Shown here in pieces: positions 8,469 to 18,217 of a DNA stretch of 64,000 bases. Within the stretch, counting starts at the first letter, position 1, and every line of letters starts with the position of its first letter. Below the pieces are notes generated by a model, which had not been told where the DNA came from, did not search any database, and saw only the letters and a program-made list of their open reading frames with translations. Source of the stretch: Anaerolineales bacterium (GTDB taxonomy: Bacteria > Chloroflexota > Anaerolineae > Aggregatilineales > UBA2796); assembly GCA_015075625.1 (NCBI GenBank), contig JABTTZ010000003.1:310001-374000 (forward strand). The letters are read 5' to 3'. The position numbers were made by a program, and so were the translations under genes.

Positions 8469-10343
8469 ATGCGTGTCTATCGTCGCTATCGCCAGATTGT
8501 GGGGGCTGCCCTTGTGGTGTGGCTTGCCGCTGCCGCCCTTTCGCCCTTTCCTAGCCGCGCCCAAGATAGCGCGGCGCAGCGCACCTATGCAATTTTGGAA
8601 GGGACGGACATTCCGGCGCGGGATCGCCTCTCTCTGGCGGTGCGCTTGTTGGGCATCCCGCCGGAGGCGCTTAGCCGCGTCTTGCCCCCCGAACCCCGCT
8701 ACACGATTGGCGAGCGCACCGAATTCACCGCCGTTAACCTTGACACGGCGCGGCGCTTTACGGTAAAGGCGGAACTGATTTACCTAACGCCCCACACGGC
8801 AATTTGGCTTGAAGATGGTGTGAGCGTGGATCGGAAAAAATTCAAAGCGAGCGCCGATCACTTTGAGACAACCATTTACCCGCGCCTCCATGCCTTGTTT
8901 GGGACAGAGGATATACCCGGAATAGACAATGATCCCCGTCTGCACATCCTTCATGCCCATCATTTGGGGAGCGGGGTAGGGGCATATTACGACCCCGACA
9001 GCGAATTTCCCCGCCTTGTTCAGCCGGGCAGCAACGAACGGCAGATGTTCTTCGTCAACCTTGACACAATGGGTGAATTCCTCGGCGGGGAGATTTACGA
9101 GGGAGTCTTGGCGCACGAATTTCAGCACATGATCCACCACCACGCCGACCTAAACGAGAGCAGTTGGCTGGACGAAGGGTTGGCAGAGCTTGCCTCGGCG
9201 TTGGCGGGCTACGATCAGGCAAGCTACAGCGCGGCAGCCTTTCTCAGCGCCCCCAACGATTCGCTGAATGATTGGCAAGGGAGCAATATTGATTATGGGG
9301 CGGGGTTTCTGTTCACCGCCTATTTTCACAGCCGTTTTGGGGATACCCCCTTGCGGCACTTGGTGGAAAACCCGCTGAATGGGCTGGCGGGCGTGCGCGA
9401 TGTGCTGAGCCTTCAACGGGGCGGCGAACTGCTGACTCTAGAAGAATTTTTTGGCGATTGGGCGGCGTCGCTCATCGTAAAGGATTACGCCCCGATCTAT
9501 ACGAATTTGCCCTTCAAACTCCCTCCCACAAATGCCCCACGCCTTGCCGTTGGGGTGGATCAGCCCCTCCCCATTTTGCCCTTTGCGCCCTTGCTACAGC
9601 GTGTTGATGTCCCCGCACGCTATGAATTCACGTTCAGCGGCTCGGCTACGCTCCCCTTACTGCCCATCACCATACCAGCGGGGAGAACGTTTTGGTGGAG
9701 CAACCGCGCTGATGAAAGCGAAGCGACCCTGACGCGCCGCTTTGATTTGCGTGGGGTAACCTCTGCCACACTCGTCTTTGGTCAAGGGTACATGATTGAG
9801 CAAGGATGGGATTACGCCTATGTGCAAGCCTCTACCGATGGGGGCGTGACCTGGAAAGCGCTGCCTGGAACGCGCACCGAACCGCGCAGCGATAACAACC
9901 CTTACGGAGATGCCTATAACGGCGAGGGGGTGTGGGCGACAGAGCGCGTTGATCTGAGCGCCTATGCCGGTGGAGAGGTGCTGATTCGCTTTGTTTACCT
10001 GACCGATGCGGGGACGCTCTGGGAGGGGATGGTTATTGATAACATCGCCGTGCCGGAGATTGGCTATTTTACCGATGCCGAGACGGATGATGGCGGGTGG
10101 TTAGCAGAGGGGTGGGTGCGCGTAGAAAATGTTCTCCCCACCAACTACCTGATTCAGGCAATTACCATTCGGCGCGATGGCACAACACAGGTTGACAAGG
10201 TGGTCAATGGGGGCGTGGAGGGACGCTATACGTTTACCGTTGGTGATGCGGTGGAGAAGGTTGTTTTTGTCTTCTCAAATGTGACGGAATATACAACCTT
10301 GCCTGCTGAGGGGCGTTATACGCTGCGACGGGTAGTGGACTGA
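8469..10343 (+). CDS. secreted gluzincin zinc metalloprotease
   Basis: Start is the ATG at 8469, eight bases after AGGAG, which opens a clean signal peptide (basic MRVYRRYRQ, then a hydrophobic core ending near SRAQ). The 624-residue product carries HEFQHMIHH at about residue 216 (HExxH zinc motif) followed by NESSWLDEGLAE, where the Glu is the likely third ligand of a gluzincin. The region after the catalytic domain has a jelly-roll-like segment with WEGMVIDNIAVPE, like the immune inhibitor A/MAM-type C-terminal domains. It is therefore an exported endopeptidase. The specific MEROPS family and target are not clear. The neighbour downstream is convergent. Confidence 0.82.
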   Translation: MRVYRRYRQIVGAALVVWLAAAALSPFPSRAQDSAAQRTYAILEGTDIPARDRLSLAVRLLGIPPEALSRVLPPEPRYTIGERTEFTAVNLDTARRFTVKAELIYLTPHTAIWLEDGVSVDRKKFKASADHFETTIYPRLHALFGTEDIPGIDNDPRLHILHAHHLGSGVGAYYDPDSEFPRLVQPGSNERQMFFVNLDTMGEFLGGEIYEGVLAHEFQHMIHHHADLNESSWLDEGLAELASALAGYDQASYSAAAFLSAPNDSLNDWQGSNIDYGAGFLFTAYFHSRFGDTPLRHLVENPLNGLAGVRDVLSLQRGGELLTLEEFFGDWAASLIVKDYAPIYTNLPFKLPPTNAPRLAVGVDQPLPILPFAPLLQRVDVPARYEFTFSGSATLPLLPITIPAGRTFWWSNRADESEATLTRRFDLRGVTSATLVFGQGYMIEQGWDYAYVQASTDGGVTWKALPGTRTEPRSDNNPYGDAYNGEGVWATERVDLSAYAGGEVLIRFVYLTDAGTLWEGMVIDNIAVPEIGYFTDAETDDGGWLAEGWVRVENVLPTNYLIQAITIRRDGTTQVDKVVNGGVEGRYTFTVGDAVEKVVFVFSNVTEYTTLPAEGRYTLRRVVD

Positions 10344-10358
10344 CCCTGTTCGGATAGG

Positions 10359-12122
10359 CTAGGGTTGAAGGGGGACGGCGCTAAAGACAGCGCTGAGGAA
10401 ACCTGCCCGTTCTTTTTCCGTCATGGGGCGGGGACGGGCATAATCTTCGATCAAGCCGGTGAATAGCTCGGTGCTGATATGCCGCCCATTATAGATGATC
10501 AATTTATCGGCAAACATCTGCCGTGTGCCGAGGGAAAACATCTGATCAAAAAAGAGATTCCCGATCCCGTAATGAATGAATGCACCGTAAGCAAAGCCGA
10601 AGCCTTGCGGGTGGTGCGCCTGACTGCCGAGGATGACAGACGCGCCCATTTGGGCATATTTTTGGAAAAATGCCTTCTGTACGGCGGGGACGCTGTATTC
10701 ATAGAGTTCTTGGTATTGGATAGTCATTACGACGAGGTAGCCAGAATCGCGCAGGCGGGGGATTTCCACCGCCAAAAACGCATCGTCACAGACGGCTGCG
10801 CCGGGGCGTTTCTCCGCTGCCCACGCGCCGGGCGGACCCACCGGATTACAGCCGAGGAAGGCGAGGTTGTTCCCGTTGTGGGTGATCAGCAGAGCTTTGC
10901 GGGCGTCGTCTGTGTTGCGTCCCCCGCCAAAATAGGGCATGTTGTTGGCGTCGTAGAGATCAAGCGAGTGGCTGAGGGCGGCTGTCCCCCAATCGTTGAC
11001 GTGATTCCCCGTCAGTTCAACAACGCCAAGGCGAATCCCTTTCAGCAAATCGAAGTATTTATCCCGCGAGCAGAAAGTGAGCGAGGCAGAATTGGGGTCG
11101 GGATAGGGGCAATCGGTGGCAAAAGCAACCTCGTTGCTGGTGTGGAGGATGTCCGCACCGGCTAAAAAAGGGGCAATATCGCGGGCGGGGTAGGCGACGC
11201 CGTTGATCTCCATTTGGTAGGCGGTTGCCCGCGTCAGCGCTGTGACGCCCGTCACAATGAGGGTGGTCAGACGGCTGAGATCGCGGTTTGTGGGCAGCCA
11301 GCGTCCCGTGCTGTTGATCAATGCGGCGGCTTCGTTCACCAATGCCGCATCACCAAGCAGTCCGAAGGTTTCCTTAAGCTGCCATTGGTTCATATCAAGC
11401 GTGCTGTCAAGGATGTTCAGCCCGTCTACAGTGAGCGCCTTCAGCGTCTTGTCCAGCTTGTCATAGGGAATCATCCCCCAAGCGTTAGGCGTTCCCCAGA
11501 TCGTCGTTGCCAGTTGATCAGGGGCGACAACGCGCACGGGGAAGTTTTGCGGCGGCGCCCCGTAGGTGATTGTCAGCCAATAGTAGATTGTCGCCGTCGT
11601 GACGAAAACGGGGGTTTGCCCGTTCGTTAGGTAAGAAACAGCGCTGAGATCGCCGCGCCAATAGCGCAGAATATCATTAAAACCGATATTGCCCGCCACT
11701 GTGTCAAAGCGGACGACGGGAACGTAAACCCACAGCGCCATCAGCGGGGAGGACTGCCCACCACGCAAGCTCGTAAGCTGAACTTGCACCTCGGCGCCCG
11801 TCGCGCTGCTCAGCCGCCCTTGCTGAAGGAGCATCGTCAGCGGGGTTTGCAATTCTGCCGGCACGTTGAGCGCAATGTAGGTGCGGATTGTTCCTGTGAA
11901 GGCGATGGCGGTAGGAACATCCGTCGGGGGGATGATGGCGGTGGGGACAAGCTCAGAGAGGGGGGTAGGCGGAAACGCTGGAATCGGTGTGGCAAAGGGC
12001 GCGATACCCTCTGTGGTGGGCGGGGCAAGGGTGGGCGTGGCGACCCGCGCCCCGGCACGGGCAAAGCACCCCGTCAGGCTGAGCAGCGCGACGATTAGAC
12101 CTATCATGCGAAGCACCCGCAT
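10359..12122 (-). CDS. CapA-family lipoprotein (poly-gamma-glutamate capsule synthesis-like)
   Basis: A 587-residue protein starting with a lipoprotein signal: hydrophobic core and LTGC lipobox with Cys19, then a Thr/Pro-rich linker to about residue 75. Residues from about 290 contain a CapA metallophosphatase-like core: DILHTSNEVAFA, VVELTGNHVNDWG, LGCNPVG, VMTIQYQE and SQAHHPQGF with IHYGIGNLFFDQM near the C-terminus. CapA proteins take part in poly-gamma-glutamate capsule formation or related export. The middle region (about 75-280) is extra relative to a minimal CapA and unrecognised. AAAGGGGGG precedes the ATG. No capBC-like neighbours are present, so a capsule role is inference only. 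Confidence 0.85.
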   Translation of the reverse strand: MRVLRMIGLIVALLSLTGCFARAGARVATPTLAPPTTEGIAPFATPIPAFPPTPLSELVPTAIIPPTDVPTAIAFTGTIRTYIALNVPAELQTPLTMLLQQGRLSSATGAEVQVQLTSLRGGQSSPLMALWVYVPVVRFDTVAGNIGFNDILRYWRGDLSAVSYLTNGQTPVFVTTATIYYWLTITYGAPPQNFPVRVVAPDQLATTIWGTPNAWGMIPYDKLDKTLKALTVDGLNILDSTLDMNQWQLKETFGLLGDAALVNEAAALINSTGRWLPTNRDLSRLTTLIVTGVTALTRATAYQMEINGVAYPARDIAPFLAGADILHTSNEVAFATDCPYPDPNSASLTFCSRDKYFDLLKGIRLGVVELTGNHVNDWGTAALSHSLDLYDANNMPYFGGGRNTDDARKALLITHNGNNLAFLGCNPVGPPGAWAAEKRPGAAVCDDAFLAVEIPRLRDSGYLVVMTIQYQELYEYSVPAVQKAFFQKYAQMGASVILGSQAHHPQGFGFAYGAFIHYGIGNLFFDQMFSLGTRQMFADKLIIYNGRHISTELFTGLIEDYARPRPMTEKERAGFLSAVFSAVPLQP

Positions 12123-12221
12123 TATCGCCCCCCTTTCCAGAGAAAAACGTTAAAAACAGCTATTTTGAGGGGGCGTCCCCCTCAACCTGCCTTTTAGCAA
12201 AAAATAGGCTAAACGACGATC

Positions 12222-12242
12222 AGCGGCGCTTTCCGCGCCGCT
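12222..12242. terminator. hairpin downstream of CPBP protease gene
   Basis: AGCGGCGC and GCGCCGCT form a perfect 8-bp stem with a TTTCC loop, about 24-44 bp past the stop of the minus-strand gene at 12266. A second partial copy of gcgccgctttcc follows. No T-run is visible, so this is a candidate structure and not a proven terminator. Confidence 0.35.
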
Positions 12243-12265
12243 TTCCGCGCCGCTTGTGAGTTCTG

Positions 12266-13276
12266 TTAGCGATAGCGCTGCAAGAGTTCGAGCGCCACAC
12301 GGGTATAGACCAAGAGCGCCAATGGGACGTAATTGTACAAGAAGTGGCAGATGATTGCCGTCGTCGTATTGTAGCGCCGCCGCAGATGGGCAAAGCCAAG
12401 CGCGGCGACGAAGATGATCAGCGCCGCCGGAGTAAGCGTGTATTGGGTGTGGATTGCCACAAAGAAAAGCGTGGTGGGGAAAAACCCAAAGACGGGCTGA
12501 AGCGTCCCCCGAAAGGCGATTTCCTCCCCCACCGCCGCGCTGAGCGCGATGAAAAACGCCATGACCAGCGTATCGATCCCTTCGCCAATCAAAGCGCTGA
12601 GGGCGGTTTGTTCATCAAGCAGTTCAGTGGGCGTTAGCAGCGACCACAGCGTACCGGCGATATAGACGATCACAAAGAGGAAGAACGCCATGTTGACGCT
12701 CGCTCTGACCTCCCGAAAGGTCGGTGCGCGTAAGCCAAGCCGTGCCACCACCTCGCGCAGTGTTCTCCGTGTGCCAAAGCCGACCCCAAGCGCCGCTATC
12801 CCAATGAGAATTCCCATCTGGGTGAGCAGCGCACTCGGACTGATGAGACCCGTGCTGCCGCCCGTTGGCGATGTGTATTGCGCCGCCAACCCGGAAAGCC
12901 CGCCCGCCAGCGCCACCGTTAGGATACTGTTCCCCACCAAGAGAATCAGGAACACAAGCGCGGTGAGATGGAGCGGTGAGGCGGGATCGAACCCTTCGCC
13001 ATTGGGGGCGGCGCCCTTTACCGGAAAAAAGCGGCTAAGGCGCACCCGCACCGCCGGATGGATGACCAGCGCTGCCCCGCCGCCGATGATCAGGGCGAGG
13101 GCGAGCGTGAAGGGCGTCCCTTGCGTCGGCAGAAAACCATAAACGGCGACGAACACAACGGTCACCCCAAGCAAGGCGGCGGTTAAGAGGCGGCGTGCGC
13201 CCTCACTTCCCCCTTCGGCATGGTTGGCGAGGATCACAAGCGCGGCAAGAATGGTGAGTATGAGATAAAGCGGCAT
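12266..13276 (-). CDS. CPBP-family intramembrane metalloprotease (CAAX/Abi type)
   Basis: A 336-residue polytopic membrane protein with about eight to nine hydrophobic segments. The C-terminal third has the CPBP/Abi motifs: EEIAFRG (the paired Glu and Arg), FVAIHTQYT with a metal-ligand His, and HLRRRYNTTTAIICHFLYN with the last His and Asn. The N-terminal half is a generic membrane bundle. Members cleave prenylated or other membrane-embedded substrates, and many bacterial ones have unknown targets. It precedes the CapA-like gene on the same strand with a 143-bp gap, so the two may or may not be co-transcribed. Confidence 0.85.
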   Translation of the reverse strand: MPLYLILTILAALVILANHAEGGSEGARRLLTAALLGVTVVFVAVYGFLPTQGTPFTLALALIIGGGAALVIHPAVRVRLSRFFPVKGAAPNGEGFDPASPLHLTALVFLILLVGNSILTVALAGGLSGLAAQYTSPTGGSTGLISPSALLTQMGILIGIAALGVGFGTRRTLREVVARLGLRAPTFREVRASVNMAFFLFVIVYIAGTLWSLLTPTELLDEQTALSALIGEGIDTLVMAFFIALSAAVGEEIAFRGTLQPVFGFFPTTLFFVAIHTQYTLTPAALIIFVAALGFAHLRRRYNTTTAIICHFLYNYVPLALLVYTRVALELLQRYR

Positions 13277-13461
13277 GAGGAGGATTGTAGCGCAGAATCG
13301 GGGGAGTCGGTGGGGTTATATGGCGATCATTTTCACCGCGCCCCGTCACGCCCAACTCGCCACCACCGCCGGAGGAAGGGATAATGGGGGAGGGTGGGGT
13401 TAAGGATCGCCGCCATTCCCCTCAGCCCTCACGTGGGTTGAGGGGGAGGCAGGGCAAGGGC
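13277..13461. other. intergenic gap with hairpin 13418-13445
   Basis: No gene is seen. CCCCTCA (13418) pairs with TGAGGGG (13439), enclosing a second small inverted repeat, and lies about 15 bp past the stop of the minus-strand enolase-family gene. It may serve as that gene's terminator. No T-run follows. Confidence 0.35.
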
Positions 13462-14610
13462 TTACGCCAGCGCTGCGTAGTTTGCCTTTGCCTCAGCAAG
13501 CCGCGCCGCATTCACCTGAACGCCCAAGCCGATGGCAGTCAGCACATCAATCGTTGAGTCCTCTTGATTCAGTTCAAAAATTTCCTCGGTAAGGTCGGGA
13601 TCATAGTAACGCTTTGTCGCGCTAAGGTCGCTTGGTAGGGTGACGCCCGGGAGCGACGCCAACGCCAAATTTGCCGAACGCCCAACCCCTGTCTCCAACA
13701 TCCCGCCAATCCATAGCGGGACACCGTTCTCGTAACAAAAGGCGTGCAGATTGAGCGATTCCATCAAGCCCCCTACCCGTGCCGATTTCAAATTAATGAT
13801 TTTCCCCGCCCCGATCTCAATAGCAAGCCGCGCATCGTCCGTGTTATGGATGCTCTCATCAAGGCAAATTGGCGTCCCAATTTGGGGCTGAAGTTTGCTG
13901 TGCTGGTAAATATCCATATGACCAAGAGGCTGCTCGATCATCATCAAGTTCAAATCGTCCATCTGCCTGAACAGCGGAATATCGCTCAGGGTATAGGCGC
14001 TGTTAGCATCTGCCATGAGCAGAATCGTTGGGTATGTCGTGCGCACCGCCCGCAGCAGATCGATATCCCACCCGGGTTTGATCTTCAGCTTGATCCGCCG
14101 ATAGCCTTCGTTCAGTCGTTTTTCGATGATCGCCAGGGTCGCCTCAATGCTCGGTTGAATCCCGATGCTAACGCCTACCTCGGCGCGGGTTTTGCGTTCC
14201 AACCCCCCCCCAAGCTCCGCCAAAAGAGCGCCGAGAGATTGCCCCCGTTCCGTCGCTACGGCTGCGTAAAAAGCAGCCTCCAAGCCCATCCGCGCCATAG
14301 GGTGTCCGCGATAGGCACGCAAGCCGCTTAGATTGCGCTTGCCAATCACAGCGGGGATGAAGAAATCGCCCAGAATGTGTTCCGCTGTCCCAATCGTTTC
14401 GTAGCTGTAGCCGGGCGACCACGCCGCAACAACCTCGCCCCATGCGGCAACGCCGCTTTCAAGGGTGAGTTCAAGCAGTGTTGCCGCCCGCAGCGAATCG
14501 CGCTCGGCATCGTTGCCAAAACTGGTGATCAAGACTTCCACCATCGGCATGGCAATGTGATGCATTGTGACGCTTTTGATGGGAGACATCGATTCTAAAA
14601 GAGGAATCAT
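13462..14610 (-). CDS. enolase-superfamily o-succinylbenzoate synthase/N-acylamino acid racemase-like
   Basis: Start chosen at the ATG at 14610 (MIPLLESMSPIKSV), with AAGGAT upstream. The longer frame to 14715 crosses a strong hairpin. The 382-residue protein has the muconate-lactonising subgroup catalytic set: KLKIKPG with the KxK bases, MADANSAY, IEQPLG and CLDESIH as the Asp/Glu/Asp metal ligands, and INLKSARVGG with the second catalytic Lys. This pattern matches the MenC/NAAAR family, which dehydrates SHCHC to o-succinylbenzoate for menaquinone or racemises N-acyl or N-succinyl amino acids. No other men genes are nearby, so the two activities cannot be separated from context. Confidence 0.85.
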   Translation of the reverse strand: MIPLLESMSPIKSVTMHHIAMPMVEVLITSFGNDAERDSLRAATLLELTLESGVAAWGEVVAAWSPGYSYETIGTAEHILGDFFIPAVIGKRNLSGLRAYRGHPMARMGLEAAFYAAVATERGQSLGALLAELGGGLERKTRAEVGVSIGIQPSIEATLAIIEKRLNEGYRRIKLKIKPGWDIDLLRAVRTTYPTILLMADANSAYTLSDIPLFRQMDDLNLMMIEQPLGHMDIYQHSKLQPQIGTPICLDESIHNTDDARLAIEIGAGKIINLKSARVGGLMESLNLHAFCYENGVPLWIGGMLETGVGRSANLALASLPGVTLPSDLSATKRYYDPDLTEEIFELNQEDSTIDVLTAIGLGVQVNAARLAEAKANYAALA

Positions 14611-14687
14611 TGAGGGTATCCTTACTATTGGGTTTAATACACAGACCGCGCTGATGAGGTATATATAGCGAATTAACGTAAAATTCC

Positions 14688-14717
14688 CCGTGTGGGGGTG
14701 GGAATGCCCCCACACGG
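14688..14717. terminator. perfect 11-bp stem hairpin
   Basis: CCGTGTGGGGG and CCCCCACACGG pair over 11 bp around an 8-base loop. On the minus strand the stem is followed by AATTTT, which resembles a weak intrinsic terminator. It lies between the small gene ending at 14975 and the enolase-family gene starting at 14610, both on the minus strand, so it would isolate the two transcription units. Confidence 0.5.
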
Positions 14718-14754
14718 CATCATTTTCCCTGCCTACAAGGCTTGTCCACGAACT

Positions 14755-14880
14755 AGGGTGTGTTGACGTGCAACCTCAGTGATCCCGCCCGCGCCTTCGT
14801 AGTCCGCGCTTTCCCCCCCCTTTCCCTGTCTACGGGGAAGGGCGACTGCTGCACAGTAACCGGGGGGGGATAGGGGTTCT
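14755..14880. repeat. dispersed repeat block (GTGTGTTG unit plus R1 copy 2)
   Basis: 14755-14789 (agggtgtgttg...cctcagtgatccc) closely resembles 31655-31689. It is followed at 14813-14880 by an R1 unit with tttccctgtctacgggga and the end ggataggggttct. The R1 copy here carries the inner gactgctgc-cagtaa insert also seen in copy 4 at 47045. No coding potential. Confidence 0.75.
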
Positions 14881-14974
14881 GAACCAAAACCGTCAACACA
14901 GCCGAGTTTGGTCACTTTTGAGGTTGAGGGTTCCCCTTCTTGGCAGATGCTCCTTTTCTAGTTGTGGACACGCC

Positions 14975-15415
14975 TTACAACCCCAAGCGTCCCTTTAGGT
15001 CGCTGAGGAATGCGCTTTCTGCCTCGGAAATTTTCTGCCCACTGCCAAAGATTCCCCCACCAGCGGCACTGGCGAACCGTTCTGCCAGTTCATAGATGAA
15101 CTGCTTCACCTGCTTGCCTTGCTCGCCACTGTCCTTCAAAATACCATCCAACCCACCAAGTGCTTGGGTGGTTTGCAGCACATCGAAGTGCTTCACGTCA
15201 AAAGATTGTCCCATCTCCCCAATTTGGTCGGGGAGCGCCTTCAACAAGCCCTCAACGAGAGCATTGCCCTTGAATTTTTCCTGCGCTTCGGAGAGAAATT
15301 TTCCCAATGCCCCCGCCTCGCGGAGCTTGCCAACTAGCCCCGCATCACCAACCTTCATCAGGCTGCCGAGAACAAGCTGAACGATAGGGATGATCTGCGC
15401 AATCGTCTGATCCAT
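14975..15415 (-). CDS. hypothetical small cytosolic protein
   Basis: A 146-residue protein starting MDQTIAQIIPIVQ, preceded by AGGAAAGGA about ten bases upstream. That ribosome site decides this start over the longer frame to 15445. The sequence is Gly/Leu/Lys-rich and probably mostly helical, with a GGGIFGSG glycine turn before the C-terminal helix (SEAESAFLSDLKGRLGL). No signal peptide or catalytic motif is visible. I do not recognise a family. It stands alone, divergent from the sensor kinase. Confidence 0.7.
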   Translation of the reverse strand: MDQTIAQIIPIVQLVLGSLMKVGDAGLVGKLREAGALGKFLSEAQEKFKGNALVEGLLKALPDQIGEMGQSFDVKHFDVLQTTQALGGLDGILKDSGEQGKQVKQFIYELAERFASAAGGGIFGSGQKISEAESAFLSDLKGRLGL

Positions 15416-15642
15416 GAGGGTATTCCTTTCCTGTGAAATTACCATTCATAGTGGGAATCATAGAGCAAGTGAAAAAAATATGCGAGTGACGTTTCACCCT
15501 CTTTCATTGTGATTATCTTAACGATCTTCCTGCTATCGTCTTTTGCTTTACGACACCTTTGTGATCGACATTCAGTTGAATTCTTCCTATAGTGATAGGG
15601 AGTTCGATGAAAAACGCTTCATTGCCTTGTGGAGAGTCCATC

Positions 15643-17970
15643 ATGGCACTATCTGCTACCAGCCCTATTCATACTCAGGAACAGCGCCGCGCTCGCGATT
15701 TGGAGACCGTCGCCCGTCTCAGCTTAGCGGTGACGACGATTCTGGATCGAGATACCTTGCTCCAGACCGTTTCCAACATGGCGAAAGAGAGTTTCAACCT
15801 GTACCACGCTCATATCTATGTCTATGAGGAAAAAACACGCCAGCTTATTTTGGCAGCAGGGGCGGGCGAAATCGGGCGAATTATGAAGGCGGAGCGGCGC
15901 TCGATTGCACTCGATCATCCTCATTCGATTGTGGCACGGGCAGGGCGGACGGGGACAAGCGTCGTCGTCAACGATGTCACCCAGTCATTGGACTTTTTAC
16001 CTAATCCACTTCTTCCTAATACCCGCGCAGAGCTTGCCGTGCCGCTTATGGTGGGGCAGCGTTTGTATGGCGTCTTGGATGTGCAATCGAGCGAAGTCGA
16101 TCACTTCACCGATCAAGATCGCCAAATCAAGACCATTTTAGGATCGCAGATTGCCGTTGCTCTCCAAAACGCGGAAACCTTTCAACAGATGCAGGCGGAA
16201 CATGCCCTTGCCGCAGATCGGCTGAAAACGGCGCACGTATTAAACCGTATCACGACAGAAATTCGCGATGCGGAAAATGAAGAGCGTCTGTTTGAGATTA
16301 TCCTCACCGAGCTTCTCAACACATTAGGGAGTGATAACGCAGTATTCTCCCGTTACAACGCTCAGGCAGATACATGGACTGGTTATGTTGGCGCAGGGGC
16401 AGGCATGACAAGCGCACAGGCAAAGGGATTCACCGCTCCAGGGGGCGATTACCCGCATGGCATAGAGGCGATCACCAGTAAGACGGTCATTGCCATAGAC
16501 AATGCCAGTGTCTATGCAGACTTTTCCCCTCGTTACCTTAAAGAGGGCGACACTGGCATCAAATCGGTCTTGGTCATTCCGGTGCTCTCCGACGAGAGTG
16601 TATTCGGAGCAATCTTTCTGAATTTCACGACGAACGCCCATCTCTTCACCGAAGATGAGCGTCTTTTCGCCCACAGCGTGACTGACCAACTTAACCTCGG
16701 TTTGGAGCGGCGAAAAGCAGAAGAAGCCCTTGATCAGCGTGCCATTGCCCTCGCAACGGTGGCACAGGTGAGCGCGGCAATGACCCAGATTCTCGATCTG
16801 GACGAACTCTTAGATCAGGTCGTCACCCTGACGAATGACCAGTTTGAACTCTACCACTCGCAAGTGTATCTTTTGGATGAGGCAGGGGAGAATCTTGTCC
16901 TTACCGCTGGATCGGGCGAGGCGGGGCGTATCATGCGCGAAAGACACCACGCCATTACCCTAAACAATCCTATTTCGATTGTGGCGTTGGCAGCACGAGA
17001 CTTGCGCAGTGTTGTCGTCAATGATGTTCATGCCTCTCCCACCTTTTTGCCCAATCCCCTGTTGCCCAAGACACGTGCTGAATTGGCGCTGCCTTTGATT
17101 GTAGGAGATCGATTGATCGGCATTTTGGACGTTCAGAGGGAAAGGAAAGATGCCTTCACTCATGATGATGTCGTCGTCAAATCGACCCTTGCCGACCAAA
17201 TTGCGGTTGCCGTGCAGAATGCCACGCTCTACCGCGAACAAGTGCGTACCGCCGAAGAAGCGCGTAAATTTGACCGCTTGAAGAACGAGTTCCTCGCCTC
17301 GATGAGCCACGAACTGCGCACGCCGTTGAACTCGATCATCGGCTATGCAGAGGTGATGTTGGATGGCATTGATGGCGAACTGCCCTCCGAAGCGGTGGAA
17401 GATGTACAAGCGATCTATGGCAGCGGCAAACACTTGCTAGAGATGATCAACGATATTCTTGATCTGGCAAAAATCGAGGCGGGACGCATGGAGCTTGACC
17501 TCGAAACCGTTGATCTGCGGACGGTGACTCAGGAGGTTTACCGGACAGCAACGATCTTGCTCAAGGACTCTGTTGAGCTAGAGATGATCTTTCCTGTGAT
17601 GCTGCCACCTGTCTATGCAGATAAGATTCGCCTGCGCCAGATCTTGCAGAATCTTGTCAGCAACGCAGTGAAATTCACCGACGAGGGCGAGATTCGCATC
17701 AGCGCCGAGTATGACTCAGTGGGCGGGCGGGTGATCACCCATGTTCGGGATTCGGGCATTGGTATTGCTGCCGATAACCTCAGCGCGATTTTTGAGCAGT
17801 TCCGGCAGGTGGATGGCTCATCGACACGGCGGGCAGGCGGAACGGGCATGGGATTGGCAATCACCCGCCGCTTGGTGGAGATGCAAGGGGGTGAAATTTG
17901 GGTGGAAAGCGAACTAGGGAAAGGGACGCTTTTCTCCTTTAGTATGCCAATTGCGGCGAAGAAGGTATAA
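15643..17970 (+). CDS. hybrid GAF-GAF-GAF sensor histidine kinase
   Basis: A soluble 775-residue kinase with no membrane segment. Three GAF domains fill residues 15 to about 520. The first and third are clearly duplicated from each other (shared SVVVNDV, FLPNPLLP, TRAEL and ILDVQ blocks), while the middle one is divergent. Then come a HisKA domain with SHELRTPLNSIIGY (phospho-His near residue 556) and a HATPase domain with NLVSNAVKF (N box), DSGIGI (G1) and GGTGMGLAI (G2). There is no receiver domain. The ATG at 15643 has GGAG nine bases upstream. An ATG at 15607 and a GTG at 15592 are alternatives. It should sense small cytoplasmic ligands or redox cues. No response regulator is adjacent. 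Confidence 0.9.
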   Translation: MALSATSPIHTQEQRRARDLETVARLSLAVTTILDRDTLLQTVSNMAKESFNLYHAHIYVYEEKTRQLILAAGAGEIGRIMKAERRSIALDHPHSIVARAGRTGTSVVVNDVTQSLDFLPNPLLPNTRAELAVPLMVGQRLYGVLDVQSSEVDHFTDQDRQIKTILGSQIAVALQNAETFQQMQAEHALAADRLKTAHVLNRITTEIRDAENEERLFEIILTELLNTLGSDNAVFSRYNAQADTWTGYVGAGAGMTSAQAKGFTAPGGDYPHGIEAITSKTVIAIDNASVYADFSPRYLKEGDTGIKSVLVIPVLSDESVFGAIFLNFTTNAHLFTEDERLFAHSVTDQLNLGLERRKAEEALDQRAIALATVAQVSAAMTQILDLDELLDQVVTLTNDQFELYHSQVYLLDEAGENLVLTAGSGEAGRIMRERHHAITLNNPISIVALAARDLRSVVVNDVHASPTFLPNPLLPKTRAELALPLIVGDRLIGILDVQRERKDAFTHDDVVVKSTLADQIAVAVQNATLYREQVRTAEEARKFDRLKNEFLASMSHELRTPLNSIIGYAEVMLDGIDGELPSEAVEDVQAIYGSGKHLLEMINDILDLAKIEAGRMELDLETVDLRTVTQEVYRTATILLKDSVELEMIFPVMLPPVYADKIRLRQILQNLVSNAVKFTDEGEIRISAEYDSVGGRVITHVRDSGIGIAADNLSAIFEQFRQVDGSSTRRAGGTGMGLAITRRLVEMQGGEIWVESELGKGTLFSFSMPIAAKKV

Positions 17971-18080
17971 AACACCCCCAGGAGAGGGCGCAGGGCTAAA
18001 AGGCTTGTCCACAACTAGGTCAGCCTAAGAGAGACGCCAAAGCACCGAGGGGTCTAGGCTCTGTTGGCAGTGTAATTCTC

Positions 18081-18108
18081 GTAGGGGCGCCATGCCGTGC
18101 GTCCCTAC
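18081..18108. repeat. GTAGGG palindrome, copy 1
   Basis: GTAGGGGCGC and GCGTCCCTAC form a 10-bp stem with one G-T pair and an 8-base loop. Similar palindromes occur at 7088-7107 and 42648-42671, and a half copy (gtagggacgcc) at about 62265. All are intergenic. Confidence 0.6.
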
Positions 18109-18217
18109 GGAGATCACAATCTCAACACTCCCTAGCCACACGCCCCGCTTGTGCGATAAAATACACCGTCAGGAATACCGTTTGCTGCCACAGCTTTTCG
18201 ATTGGGGGATTATTTTC

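Noticed and set aside
18092-18217. Longer start for the membrane protein upstream of ctaA
   Set aside because: The extra 42 residues begin inside the GTAGGG palindrome and show no protein-like pattern. The GTG at 18218 directly precedes the hydrophobic segment.
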